DNA from: Firmicutes bacterium CAG:884
GTDB lineage: Bacteria; Bacillota_I; Bacilli_A; RF39; UBA660
NCBI GenBank assembly: GCA_000433875.1
Contig: HF993337.1
Coordinates: 1 to 40,373, forward strand
Length of the DNA stretch: 40,373 bases
Direction: 5' to 3'
The notes below the pieces were generated by a model. That model ran no database searches and was not told the DNA's origin. It worked only from the letters and a program-made list of their open reading frames with translations. The first letter of the stretch is position 1. The number at the start of each line of letters is the position of its first letter. A program made the position numbers and the translations under genes. Positions 7,892 through 15,976 of the stretch are shown piece by piece.

Positions 7892-9346
7892 ATGAATAAT
7901 GAGGGAAATATTGAATTAGTAGAAGAAACACTACCTTTAGAAGAAAAAAAAGAAGATAGTTTAGGTGATGTAATTTCTAAAAATGCTAAAAACGATACAA
8001 GTGAACCTATAGTAAATGTACCAAAGAAAAAAAGTTTTCTAGATAAACTTCTTAAACCTCAAATAAAATTACCAGGAACAAAGTTTAAATTAAACCCAGA
8101 AACTGATAATGTAAGAAGTGAAAAGAAACTTATGTATGAATATATAGTAAAAGATCAAGATGGAGAAATAATAAAAGACTATTTTGATGCATATAGTGTA
8201 GCAGAAGTTAATGCCTACCTTGTATCAGAAGGTTATGAAATATATAGCATTAAAACAAATAAATATATTCAAACAATGTATGGCGTTAGTTTTGGTGGAA
8301 ATAAAATAAAAACAAGCGATCTTATATTTTTCTTAACACAATTATCAACATATATAAAAGCCGGAATATCATTAGTCGATTCCATTCGTATTTTATCAAG
8401 ACAATATAAAGATAGGAATTACCGCAGAATATTTAAAAAACTAATGTATTCATTAACAATGGGGGATTCATTTAGTACAGCACTTGCTAAACAACCAGAA
8501 ACATTTCCAAAACTTTTAATCAATATGGTTAAAACTGCTGAAATGACAGGACAATTACCAGAAACCCTTGATGATATGGCAGAATATTATGATTCCATCG
8601 AAAAAACAAAAAAACAATTAGTTAATGCTATGATGTATCCATCAATTGTATTCGTATTCGCAATTGGCGTTATAGTATTTATTATGTTATATGTTGTACC
8701 ACAATTTACAGAAATATACTCATCAATGGGAGTTGAGATACCAGCCTTTACAAGAGCTGTTATGAATGTATCTAATTTTCTTCAAAACAATGCAATCAGT
8801 ATATTAATTGTAATAATTATTATATTATCAGTTTTATTAATTTTAATTAAAAATGTCAAAAAGTTTAGAAAAGGGTATCAATATTTAATTATGCATATAC
8901 CAGTAGTAAAAGATGTTATTATCTATAGTGAAGTTGCTACATTTAGTAAAACATTTGCAAGTTTACTTGCTAATAACGTATTTATTACAGATAGTATGGA
9001 TATATTAAGTAAATTATCAAACAATGAAATATATAAAGATTTAATATATAAAACAATTGAAAATCTAGGTAAAGGTGAAAGAGTATCTCTAGCATTTAAA
9101 AACCACTGGGCTTTTCCAATACCAGCCTATGAAATGCTTGTAACAGGTGAAAAAACCGGCCAATTACCAGAAATGATGGCAAAAGTAGCAACCTATTATC
9201 AAAACGAACAAGAAAATATAGTAACAAGGTTAAAAGCATTCATTGAACCAATCCTTATAGTTTTCTTAACAGTTATTGTAGGTACAATTATTTTATCTAT
9301 AATCATTCCAATGTTTAAAATGTATGAATCAATGACACAACTATAG
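7892..9346 (+). CDS. pilC: type IV pilus/type II secretion inner-membrane platform protein (PilC/GspF family)
   Basis: 484 residues. A charged cytosolic extension of about 90 residues precedes the small PilC-type N-terminal domain (YEYIVKDQDGEIIKDYFDAY). Two T2SSF domains follow, the first starting at FFLTQLSTYIKAGISLVDSI and the second at FSKTFASLLANNVFITDS. Each contains the family GExTGQLPE signature (AEMTGQLPETLDDMA and TGEKTGQLPEMMA). Three membrane helices are visible: two flanking the MYVVPQF region, and one near the C-terminus. It anchors the motor ATPase and transmits its movement to the filament. The next gene, pilD, starts 9 nt downstream. The family also includes ComGB, and the locus could serve DNA uptake. 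Confidence 0.92.
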   Translation: MNNEGNIELVEETLPLEEKKEDSLGDVISKNAKNDTSEPIVNVPKKKSFLDKLLKPQIKLPGTKFKLNPETDNVRSEKKLMYEYIVKDQDGEIIKDYFDAYSVAEVNAYLVSEGYEIYSIKTNKYIQTMYGVSFGGNKIKTSDLIFFLTQLSTYIKAGISLVDSIRILSRQYKDRNYRRIFKKLMYSLTMGDSFSTALAKQPETFPKLLINMVKTAEMTGQLPETLDDMAEYYDSIEKTKKQLVNAMMYPSIVFVFAIGVIVFIMLYVVPQFTEIYSSMGVEIPAFTRAVMNVSNFLQNNAISILIVIIIILSVLLILIKNVKKFRKGYQYLIMHIPVVKDVIIYSEVATFSKTFASLLANNVFITDSMDILSKLSNNEIYKDLIYKTIENLGKGERVSLAFKNHWAFPIPAYEMLVTGEKTGQLPEMMAKVATYYQNEQENIVTRLKAFIEPILIVFLTVIVGTIILSIIIPMFKMYESMTQL

Positions 9347-9355
9347 GGGAGGCTT

Positions 9356-10087
9356 ATGATATACGCATTATTATTTATTTTAGGAATTATATTTGGATCA
9401 TTTTATAATGTTGTAGGACTAAGATTATCAAAGGAGGAATCAATTGTTTTTCCTCCTTCTCATTGTACAAGTTGCAATCATAAACTAAGCCCTTTAGATA
9501 TGGTTCCAATATTTTCTTATATATTTTTAAAAGGAAAATGCCGCTATTGCTCTAAACATATATCAATAAAATATCCGTTATTTGAACTATTAACAGGAAT
9601 ATTATTTGTATTATCTTATGTAAAGTTTGGCTTTACAATCAATACTATAGTTTCAATAATATTTTGTTCAATGTTAGTTATTATTACCATAAGTGATCTA
9701 TCATCATATATAATTCCAGATAGCGTTTTATTAATATGTTTTATTTTAATATTTATAATATATTTATTTACATATAAAACATTTGCATTTGATCATTTAA
9801 TAAACGGCATTATTAGTTTTTGCTTTATGTATGCCGTTAAATTAATAGGAAATTTAGTCTTTAAAAGAGAATCAATGGGTGATGGTGACATTAAACTGAT
9901 GGGCGTAGTAGGTATGATAATCGGCTATAAAAAAGTTATAATATCCTTGTTTCTAGCATCTTACTTAGGATTACCATATGCTATATATGTGATGGTAAAA
10001 AAGAATGTAAATCACGAATTACCATTTGGACCATTCCTAGCACTAGCATCTCTAATATTATTCTTTATAGACTTTAAAATATTTTAA
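9356..10087 (+). CDS. pilD: prepilin peptidase (A24 family)
   Basis: 243 residues with about seven or eight membrane helices. It cleaves class III signal peptides at Gly-Phe and methylates the new N-terminal Phe. The N-terminal cytoplasmic domain has the four-cysteine metal site (CTSCNHKL and CRYCSKH). The two catalytic aspartates are in SDLSSYIIPD and in GDGDIKLMGVVG. Ribosome site GGGGAGG lies just before the ATG. It forms a two-gene unit with pilC, and its substrates are most likely the two prepilins encoded at 11482 and 11967. Confidence 0.93.
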   Translation: MIYALLFILGIIFGSFYNVVGLRLSKEESIVFPPSHCTSCNHKLSPLDMVPIFSYIFLKGKCRYCSKHISIKYPLFELLTGILFVLSYVKFGFTINTIVSIIFCSMLVIITISDLSSYIIPDSVLLICFILIFIIYLFTYKTFAFDHLINGIISFCFMYAVKLIGNLVFKRESMGDGDIKLMGVVGMIIGYKKVIISLFLASYLGLPYAIYVMVKKNVNHELPFGPFLALASLILFFIDFKIF

Positions 10088-10109
10088 TCCGATTTATCGG
10101 ATTTTTTTT
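10086..10109 (+). terminator. terminator of pilC-pilD
   Basis: AATCCGA (10086-10092), loop TTTA, TCGGATT (10097-10103), then a run of T to 10109. The stem begins inside the pilD stop codon. Confidence 0.85.
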
Positions 10110-10110
10110 G

Positions 10111-10141
10111 ATAAAAAAACAATAACTACATTGTTATTGTT
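10111..10141 (-). terminator. terminator of pilB
   Basis: Read on the minus strand: AACAATAAC, a six-base loop, GTTATTGTT, then TTTTTTATC. The 9-bp stem spans 10118-10126 and 10133-10141 and includes the pilB stop codon. It is a separate hairpin from the plus-strand terminator at 10086. Confidence 0.8.
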
Positions 10142-11388
10142 TCAATTGAATCATCTATTTCAACTTTAGTTTCTTCTTTTTCAAATCCTTTTTCCGGTTC
10201 ACTATCATCAAGTTCAACTAACTTTAGAACTTCCTCAAGAGTAGTAATACCTTGAACAGCTTTAATTAAACCATCTTGTAATAGAGTATAAGTATCTTCA
10301 TCTTTATAAACAAGCTCTCTTAGATCTTTACGATCTAAATCTATATTAATAGCATCTTTAATTTCTTCGTTAATTAACAATACCTCGTGAATAGCAATAC
10401 GGCCTTTATAACCATTATTACACTCATCACAACCTTTTTTATCCCATATTTCATCAATATCATAATTTAATTCTCTTTTAATTAAATCTTTTTCATATTG
10501 CGTAGCTTTTCTTTTATATTTACACTTAGGACATAATTTGCGCGCTAGTTTCTGTGATATAATAGCCGATAATGAAGATGACAACAAATATCTTTCAACA
10601 CCCATATCACATAATCTTTCAATAGTAGTTAAAGCATCATTAGTATGCAAAGTAGATAAAACTAAGTGCCCAGTTATAGAAGCTCTAACAGCAATTTTAG
10701 CAGTCTCAGTATCACGAATTTCTCCGATCATTACAATATCTGGATCCTGTCTTAAAATAGATCTTAATACATTTGCAAAGTCTAAACCAATTTCACTATT
10801 AGTTTGAACCTGATTAACACCCTCAATATCCATTTCTATCGGATCTTCAACCGTAATAATATTTATATCTTTTTGATTTAATTTATTTAAAATAGAGTAG
10901 ACAGTCGTTGATTTACCAGAACCAGTCGCACCAGTTACTAATACAATTCCATTTGGAGCAGTAATTGCTTTTTCAACTTTTCTAAGGTTAGAATATGTAA
11001 AACCAAGCGATTCAATTCCTGATACATGTTTACTATAATCAAGAATACGAATAACAACTTTTTCACCCTTATTAGTAGGAAGGCAAGATACACGCATATC
11101 AACATCCTCGCCACCAATATTTGCTTTTATTGCACCATCTTGAGGTAATCTTGATTCGGTTATATTCATTCCTGAAAGTATTTTAATGCGAGTTACGAGA
11201 TTATTTTTATAAGCATTTGGAACCTTAGCATAATCTATTAATTCACCATCAATACGAATCCTTATTTTCATAAAATCTTCCCAAGGATCATAGTGAATAT
11301 CACTTGCACCCTTATTAGAAGCATCAATGAAAATAGCGTTTACAATATCAACGATTGGTACATTTACAAAATCAAATTCTTTTAACAT
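10126..11388 (-). CDS. pilB: type IV filament assembly ATPase (PilB/GspE family)
   Basis: 420 residues, shorter than typical PilB/GspE because the N1 regulatory domain is missing; this is ComGA-like in layout. The N2 domain starts near residue 25 (ASDIHYDPWEDFMKIRIRID) and contains SRLPQDG and the arginine pair. Walker A is GATGSGKST and the Asp box contains TVEDPIE. Walker B is DIVMIGEIRD and the His box contains LSTLHTNDA. The tetracysteine zinc site (CPKCK and CDECNNGYKG) marks an assembly rather than a retraction ATPase. An acidic tail of about 40 residues is unusual. It powers filament extension with PilC. It is on the strand opposite pilC/pilD and the prepilins, and is divergent from the first prepilin. 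No PilT retraction ATPase is in the window. Confidence 0.93.
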   Translation of the reverse strand: MLKEFDFVNVPIVDIVNAIFIDASNKGASDIHYDPWEDFMKIRIRIDGELIDYAKVPNAYKNNLVTRIKILSGMNITESRLPQDGAIKANIGGEDVDMRVSCLPTNKGEKVVIRILDYSKHVSGIESLGFTYSNLRKVEKAITAPNGIVLVTGATGSGKSTTVYSILNKLNQKDINIITVEDPIEMDIEGVNQVQTNSEIGLDFANVLRSILRQDPDIVMIGEIRDTETAKIAVRASITGHLVLSTLHTNDALTTIERLCDMGVERYLLSSSLSAIISQKLARKLCPKCKYKRKATQYEKDLIKRELNYDIDEIWDKKGCDECNNGYKGRIAIHEVLLINEEIKDAINIDLDRKDLRELVYKDEDTYTLLQDGLIKAVQGITTLEEVLKLVELDDSEPEKGFEKEETKVEIDDSIETITM

Positions 11389-11481
11389 ATATTTTCCTCT
11401 TTTTTTCTTTTTAGTCTAGTATTTATACTTAAATTATTATATAATATATTTAGAATAATTTCAAGGGAATAGGAGAAAGTT
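11389..11481. promoter_or_regulatory. divergent pilB/prepilin promoter region
   Basis: For the plus-strand prepilins a consensus TATAAT lies at 11440-11445, without a clear -35, and AGGAGA precedes the ATG at 11482. On the minus strand GAGGAAA precedes the pilB ATG. Co-location suggests that motor and prepilins can be switched together. Confidence 0.45.
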
Positions 11482-11958
11482 ATGAAAAAAAATGGATTTA
11501 TGCTTGCCGAAGTATTAATTGTTTCAACTCTATTAATTGGTGTAATGGTATTTATGTATACCCAAATAAGAACACTTACACTTAATTATACAAGATCATT
11601 TAATTATAATACTGTTGATGGATTATACGGCGCAAGGGTTATTAAAGACTTTTTAATGAATGAAAATACATATAAAAATTTTGATTCAACTACATTTGTT
11701 GAATCAAACAAAATAAATAGAAAAGATCTTTTTAATGCTTTAGTTACTGAACTTGGAATTAATAAAATCATTGTTACAAATAATACTACACTTGTTTATG
11801 ATTATCTAACAAATAATTATAGTAAAGCAAGTAGTTATACCGGTGATACATCATATTATGAAGATTTTATAACATTTACAGTTACCTTAAAAGAAGATAA
11901 GAGTAAACATATAATTGTCGCATATAATGATGGCACTTATGCAGACTATAAGTTTTAG
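11482..11958 (+). CDS. prepilin-like protein 1 (class III signal peptide)
   Basis: 158 residues. The N-terminus MKKNG|FMLAEVLIVSTLLIG is a classical type IV prepilin leader. It has a short basic leader, Gly before the cleavage point, Phe at +1 and Glu at +5 of the mature protein, followed by a 20-residue hydrophobic helix. The mature domain is small and polar with no cysteines and no recognised fold. It would be processed by the PilD encoded nearby and inserted in or at the tip of a filament. Its size and the adjacent second prepilin suggest a minor pilin or pseudopilin. It is 8 nt upstream of the next prepilin gene and is probably cotranscribed with it. Confidence 0.85.
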   Translation: MKKNGFMLAEVLIVSTLLIGVMVFMYTQIRTLTLNYTRSFNYNTVDGLYGARVIKDFLMNENTYKNFDSTTFVESNKINRKDLFNALVTELGINKIIVTNNTTLVYDYLTNNYSKASSYTGDTSYYEDFITFTVTLKEDKSKHIIVAYNDGTYADYKF

Positions 11959-11966
11959 GAGGAAGT

Positions 11967-13496
11967 ATGAATAAAAAAGGATTTACAATCGTTGAACTTA
12001 TTGTTTCTTTTTCACTAGCAATAACAATTGGTTTTTTCTTATTTAAAATAACAATTATTATTAAAGATTTATATACAGATAGCTATATTAAAACAAACAT
12101 TATAAGCAAACAAAATGTTATGACTGAAAGAATGTATGATGATTTTCTATATAATGATGTTAAAGTAGCACTCAAATGCGGTAAAAACTGTATAAGATTT
12201 ATTTTCAGTGATAATAGTGAGAAATTATTTTTAATTGAAAAAGATACCTTTAGATGGGGTGATTTTACACTAAAATTAACTGATGGAAGCATATATAATG
12301 ATGTAAAAGTAAATAACAGAAAAGATCTTGCAAATGATGAATTTAATAATTCATTACTATCAATCAAAATACCAATTATTAATCCGAGTTTAAAAGATGA
12401 AACATTTATGACAAATATCGTTGTACCATATAATAGCAATAATGTTCATATGGATGATTTAAAGTTTGACGACGAAAACTATGAATATTACCTAGCACTT
12501 AAAGAGCCAGGAGCGTCATTCCTTGATACCGAATCTATCTTTACAGATCCCGGAACATATGTTTATTACGGCAAAAATACTTGTACAATGAAAACAGATA
12601 TTGATTATAAAAATTTAAAAGAAAATCCTAAAGAAATAACAAGTACCTTTGAAGGTGAGGGATGCAGTAATTTATCAGTTAAAATCGATTATAGCGCTTT
12701 AAAAAAAGATAAAACAAATTACAAAGAAGGTGAATATGATATTCCCTATAAGCTATATATTGATAATGAATATAAAACAACTGTTAAAAGACATATAATT
12801 GCTTTCAAAAAAGAAAACAGATTTTCATATAAAGGAACAATTAATAATAATCAAAGCATTTATGAATATACCTTCCCAATGAGTGGATACTATAGTCTCG
12901 AGCTATGGGGTGCAAGTGGACTTGGATCAGAATCAGGCTATGGTGCTTACTCAAGAATGACTGTAAGATTCTTAAAAGGCGAAAAAGTATATGTATATGT
13001 TGGTCAAATGAATAACTCAATTACCGGAAGACCAAACTTTAATACAAACAGTAGTCTTTCTTTTAACGGCTTTAGCGGAGGCGGTGCAACAGACATTAGA
13101 TTAAATGCAAATGAAAACTCTCGTATATTAATTGCCGGAGGCGGAGGAAGTGGCTTATATAATGTTGGTGGCTACGGAACAAATAATGGTTCAAGTTATG
13201 GCGATTCCAAAGCAAACGATAAAAGTGCAACAACCTGTGCGCCAGGTGGCGGTTATAATACCTTCGATGTTGTAAGCTGTACTGATAAAGCAAGCGGTGG
13301 AACAAGCTATATTAAAGATAAAGTTACAATTAATGGAAGAGAAGCCCAAATTATTAAAGATAATACCAAATATAACCCATTAATTATCGAAGGAAATAAA
13401 AAAATGAAAAATCCATATACTGGCAATGAAGCAAATCACGGTAATGATGGTGATGGTTATGCAATTATAACCTTTATAGGCGATAAAATAGATTAA
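11967..13496 (+). CDS. prepilin-like protein 2 with C-terminal glycine-rich domain
   Basis: 509 residues. The prepilin leader is MNKKG|FTIVELIVSFSLAITI with Glu at +5. Residues about 30-160 form a minor-pilin-like domain with a close cysteine pair (KCGKNC). Residues about 165-275 look like an Ig-like, DUF5011-type segment (EPGASFLDTESIFTDPGTYV ending HIIAFK) with two more cysteines. From about residue 285 to the end is a glycine-rich domain similar to the ALK/LTK-type Gly_rich family: YEYTFPMSGYYSLELWGASG, then GEKVYVYVGQ, GFSGGGATDIR, ILIAGGGGSG and GDGYAIITF. Such a modular protein would put a large extracellular domain at a filament tip. Its 3' end overlaps the convergent ylbJ-like gene by 23 bp. 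Confidence 0.85.
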   Translation: MNKKGFTIVELIVSFSLAITIGFFLFKITIIIKDLYTDSYIKTNIISKQNVMTERMYDDFLYNDVKVALKCGKNCIRFIFSDNSEKLFLIEKDTFRWGDFTLKLTDGSIYNDVKVNNRKDLANDEFNNSLLSIKIPIINPSLKDETFMTNIVVPYNSNNVHMDDLKFDDENYEYYLALKEPGASFLDTESIFTDPGTYVYYGKNTCTMKTDIDYKNLKENPKEITSTFEGEGCSNLSVKIDYSALKKDKTNYKEGEYDIPYKLYIDNEYKTTVKRHIIAFKKENRFSYKGTINNNQSIYEYTFPMSGYYSLELWGASGLGSESGYGAYSRMTVRFLKGEKVYVYVGQMNNSITGRPNFNTNSSLSFNGFSGGGATDIRLNANENSRILIAGGGGSGLYNVGGYGTNNGSSYGDSKANDKSATTCAPGGGYNTFDVVSCTDKASGGTSYIKDKVTINGREAQIIKDNTKYNPLIIEGNKKMKNPYTGNEANHGNDGDGYAIITFIGDKID

Positions 13497-14343
13497 AAAG
13501 GAAATAAGTTATCAAAAAGGAAAGACTTGCGTGAAATATTCGAAAAATTAAATATTTTTTATAATTGATTTTAATTATATTAATAACCTGTGTATGAATA
13601 GCAAGTCCTCCAAATGATAATAAAAATGTACAAAGAGAAGCCTTTAACCTTAAAGAAATATTTAATAAACTAACACTTCTTAACCCCTCAGTTAGTTCAA
13701 TTAAACCAATTAATATACTCTTATAATATATATTTATTGGTAATTTATTAAATAAAGTAATAATAATTGAATATGTAACTAAAGTACCAAGAATTAAAAA
13801 TAAAGTACTAAGAGTATCTTTGATCGCATCATTTAAAGCATAAGAAAAAGGCTTTGGATCTTTCTTGTATGTAGATTTACTTTTTGAATCCTTAACAAAT
13901 AAAGCTATAACTAAATTGGAAATATAATGTGAAAAAAGAATAAGAAAACCAACCCTTGTATTCTTTAGAAAATTAGAACTAAGCGTTATTAAAATAAAAG
14001 CCGGATTTGAAAAATGCGTAAATAAAATTATTTTATTAGCATCTTCATAAGAAACAATACCCTTATCAACTAATTCTTTAGTATATTTAGCAGAAGAAGG
14101 AAAACCACTTATCATACTCATAAAAAAAATAAAAGAATAATTAGGATCTATATTGAATATTTTAGGAGTGAAACCATAATTTATAAGAATTTTAGAAATA
14201 ATAAAAAATGGAAATAAAGAAGGAAAAATATTTGTTTTCCAAGTATCAAATATTTTTGTAATATTAAAAGATATATCTTTTGAATATATAATAACCAAAA
14301 AAGATAAAATTAATAAAAAAAGAATATAAAATATTTTTTTCAT
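13474..14343 (-). CDS. ylbJ: YlbJ-like (SpoVV) nucleoside-recognition (Gate) membrane protein
   Basis: 289 residues, against about 400 in Bacillus YlbJ, with about seven or eight membrane helices. Family patterns include TNIFPSLFPFFIISKIL, MISGFPSSAKYTKELVDKG (YlbJ SGYPxGAK), and FTHFSNPAFILI followed by FSHYISNL. Bacillus YlbJ/SpoVV moves dipicolinic acid into the forespore. No other spore gene is in the window, and the protein is short, so the substrate here may differ. It is divergent from ylbL with only 38 bp between the start codons. This echoes the ylbJ-ylbL neighbourhood of Bacillus and supports the assignment. A GGTGATGA ribosome site precedes the ATG. Confidence 0.78.
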   Translation of the reverse strand: MKKIFYILFLLILSFLVIIYSKDISFNITKIFDTWKTNIFPSLFPFFIISKILINYGFTPKIFNIDPNYSFIFFMSMISGFPSSAKYTKELVDKGIVSYEDANKIILFTHFSNPAFILITLSSNFLKNTRVGFLILFSHYISNLVIALFVKDSKSKSTYKKDPKPFSYALNDAIKDTLSTLFLILGTLVTYSIIITLFNKLPINIYYKSILIGLIELTEGLRSVSLLNISLRLKASLCTFLLSFGGLAIHTQVINIIKINYKKYLIFRIFHASLSFLITYFLFNLFYRL

Positions 14344-14381
14344 TTCATCACCAATAAAATGTATTAAGGAGGATTAAAAAT

Positions 14382-15398
14382 ATGATAAAAAACATCTTAA
14401 AAAAAATAGGACGCATAATCCTAGCAAACCTAAGCTTTATAATTGCATTTGTACTTATATTATTTGTATTTACATTTGAGTTTCCTTATGTAATTGAATC
14501 GCCAGGCGGTATTATTGATTTAAGCGAAAGAATAAAAGTAGAAAACGGTTATAAAATAAGTGGAAGTTATAATATGACATATGTAGAAGCAAGAAAAGCA
14601 ACGATACCGACATTATTAATATCATACTTTAATAAATCTTGGGATGTCTATAAAACAAGTGAAACAATAGAAAATGGAACAAGCGTAAAAGAGAACGACC
14701 TAAGAGGCAAAATAGTTTTAAAAGAAAGTAATGATAATGCTATTATAAATGCCTATAAACTAGCAGGATTAGAAGTAAATAAAAAAGATGAAAAAGTTTA
14801 TGTTATTTATGTCGATGAAAATGCTAATACTGATCTAAAAGTGGGTGATGAAATAGTAAGTGTTGACGGTGTAAAAATTGAATCAGCAAAACACTTAAGT
14901 TATTTATCAACAATCTATTCAGCAGGTGATAAAGTAAGAATTGAATCTATATCGGGCGGTAAAAAGTATGAAAGATATGCTTATGTATATACTATTAATG
15001 ATAAAAAAGTATTTGGTATATATGTTGCCCTTAATAAAACATTAGAATATTCACCAAAAGTAGAATTTAACTTCAATTTATATGAATTCGGATCCTCAGC
15101 CGGACTAATGGAAACCCTATATATTTATGATAACTTAGTAGAAAGAGATATAAGTAATGGCCTTAAAATAGCAGGAACAGGTTCAATTGATGCTGAAGGT
15201 AACGTTGTTGAAATAGATGGCGTTAAATATAAACTAAAAGGAGCAGTTAAAGCTAAAGCAGATATCTTCTTTGTACCAAAAGGAGAAAATTATGATGAAG
15301 CAATAAAAATCCAAAACGAAAATAAATATGATATAGAAATAGTAGGTGTAAGCACATTTGATGAAGCCTTACTTTATTTATATAACTATGAAAAATAA
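14382..15398 (+). CDS. ylbL: YlbL-like membrane-anchored PDZ/Lon-type serine protease
   Basis: 338 residues. One N-terminal membrane helix (residues about 10-32) is followed by an extracellular domain. A PDZ domain spans about residues 135-205 (DLKVGDEIVSVDGVKIESA). A Lon-like S16 protease domain has the catalytic Ser in FGSSAGLMETL and the Lys in KLKGAVKAKADIFFVP, with GTGSIDAEGNVVEIDGVKYK between them. In B. subtilis YlbL, with CtpA, degrades the SOS division inhibitor YneA. No yneA is visible beside lexA here, so the substrate is open. The ribosome site AAGGAGG is strong. Its promoter must lie within the 5' part of the divergent ylbJ gene. Confidence 0.9.
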   Translation: MIKNILKKIGRIILANLSFIIAFVLILFVFTFEFPYVIESPGGIIDLSERIKVENGYKISGSYNMTYVEARKATIPTLLISYFNKSWDVYKTSETIENGTSVKENDLRGKIVLKESNDNAIINAYKLAGLEVNKKDEKVYVIYVDENANTDLKVGDEIVSVDGVKIESAKHLSYLSTIYSAGDKVRIESISGGKKYERYAYVYTINDKKVFGIYVALNKTLEYSPKVEFNFNLYEFGSSAGLMETLYIYDNLVERDISNGLKIAGTGSIDAEGNVVEIDGVKYKLKGAVKAKADIFFVPKGENYDEAIKIQNENKYDIEIVGVSTFDEALLYLYNYEK

Positions 15399-15415
15399 AA
15401 ATATTCATTTTAATT

Positions 15416-15443
15416 TGACAGCTTTTTTAATAAGAGTATAATG
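15416..15443 (+). promoter_or_regulatory. strong consensus promoter upstream of 15487
   Basis: TTGACA at 15416-15421, a 16-nt spacer, and TATAAT at 15438-15443 form a full consensus match. The leader of about 35 nt contains a small TGGTA/TACCA hairpin and then the purine-rich ribosome site AGGGGG. Confidence 0.85.
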
Positions 15444-15486
15444 TAGTTGAGTTGGTAAGAATATACCATTTAATAGGGGGTTAATT

Positions 15487-15912
15487 ATGAAAGGAACTTA
15501 TTTATTTGACTACGTTAACGAAAATGAATTTAAAAAATTAGAAAGATCTCTAAAAAAATATAATATGTTAGCATATAAAAAATTATATTTTGATTATTAT
15601 CCAGAATTAAAAGAAGGTAATTTTTTAGGGCAATTAGTATCAACAAATAAAAAAAATAATACTGAAACATATGAATTAAAATTACCTACAGATCCTACAT
15701 TTGCAAAAGTTCACGGCGATATAAAACTATATTACGTAGTTTATAAAGATATTAAAACTGTTATGTTAGATAGATTGGTACCAGAAGATATCCTATCCGA
15801 AGGACATCAATCGGAATTAATTACATATAAAGGTGTAATGGTTTCAAAAGAACATTCTGACAAAGATATTTTCAAAATCAATTTGTTGGGATTATTAGAT
15901 AATAACAAGTAA
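15487..15912 (+). CDS. uncharacterised 141-residue cytosolic protein
   Basis: I do not recognise the family. The protein is soluble with no signal peptide or membrane helix. It starts MKGTYLFDYVNENEFKKL, is rich in Lys, Tyr and Leu, and has an acidic/polar C-terminal half ending LLGLLDNNK. No catalytic or metal motif is visible. It is a single-gene unit with a consensus promoter and its own terminator, so it is probably expressed strongly and independently of the neighbours ylbL and the acyl-CoA synthetase-like gene. Ribosome site AGGGGG lies about 7 nt before the ATG. Confidence 0.8.
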   Translation: MKGTYLFDYVNENEFKKLERSLKKYNMLAYKKLYFDYYPELKEGNFLGQLVSTNKKNNTETYELKLPTDPTFAKVHGDIKLYYVVYKDIKTVMLDRLVPEDILSEGHQSELITYKGVMVSKEHSDKDIFKINLLGLLDNNK

Positions 15913-15936
15913 AAAAATACTTGTTTTTTATTTTTA
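15904..15936 (+). terminator. terminator after the 141-residue protein gene
   Basis: AACAAGTA (15904-15911), loop of six A, TACTTGTT (15918-15925), then TTTTATTTTT. The stem includes the stop codon. Confidence 0.85.
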
Positions 15937-15949
15937 AAAATGGTATACT
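15921..15949 (+). promoter_or_regulatory. promoter of the acyl-CoA synthetase-like gene, embedded in the terminator
   Basis: TTGTTT at 15921-15926, a 17-nt spacer, and TATACT at 15944-15949. The -35 box is part of the 3' arm and T-tail of the upstream terminator. GGAGG lies shortly before the ATG at 15977. Confidence 0.7.
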
Positions 15950-15976
15950 TACAAAGTACGGAGTTGGAGGAAACAT

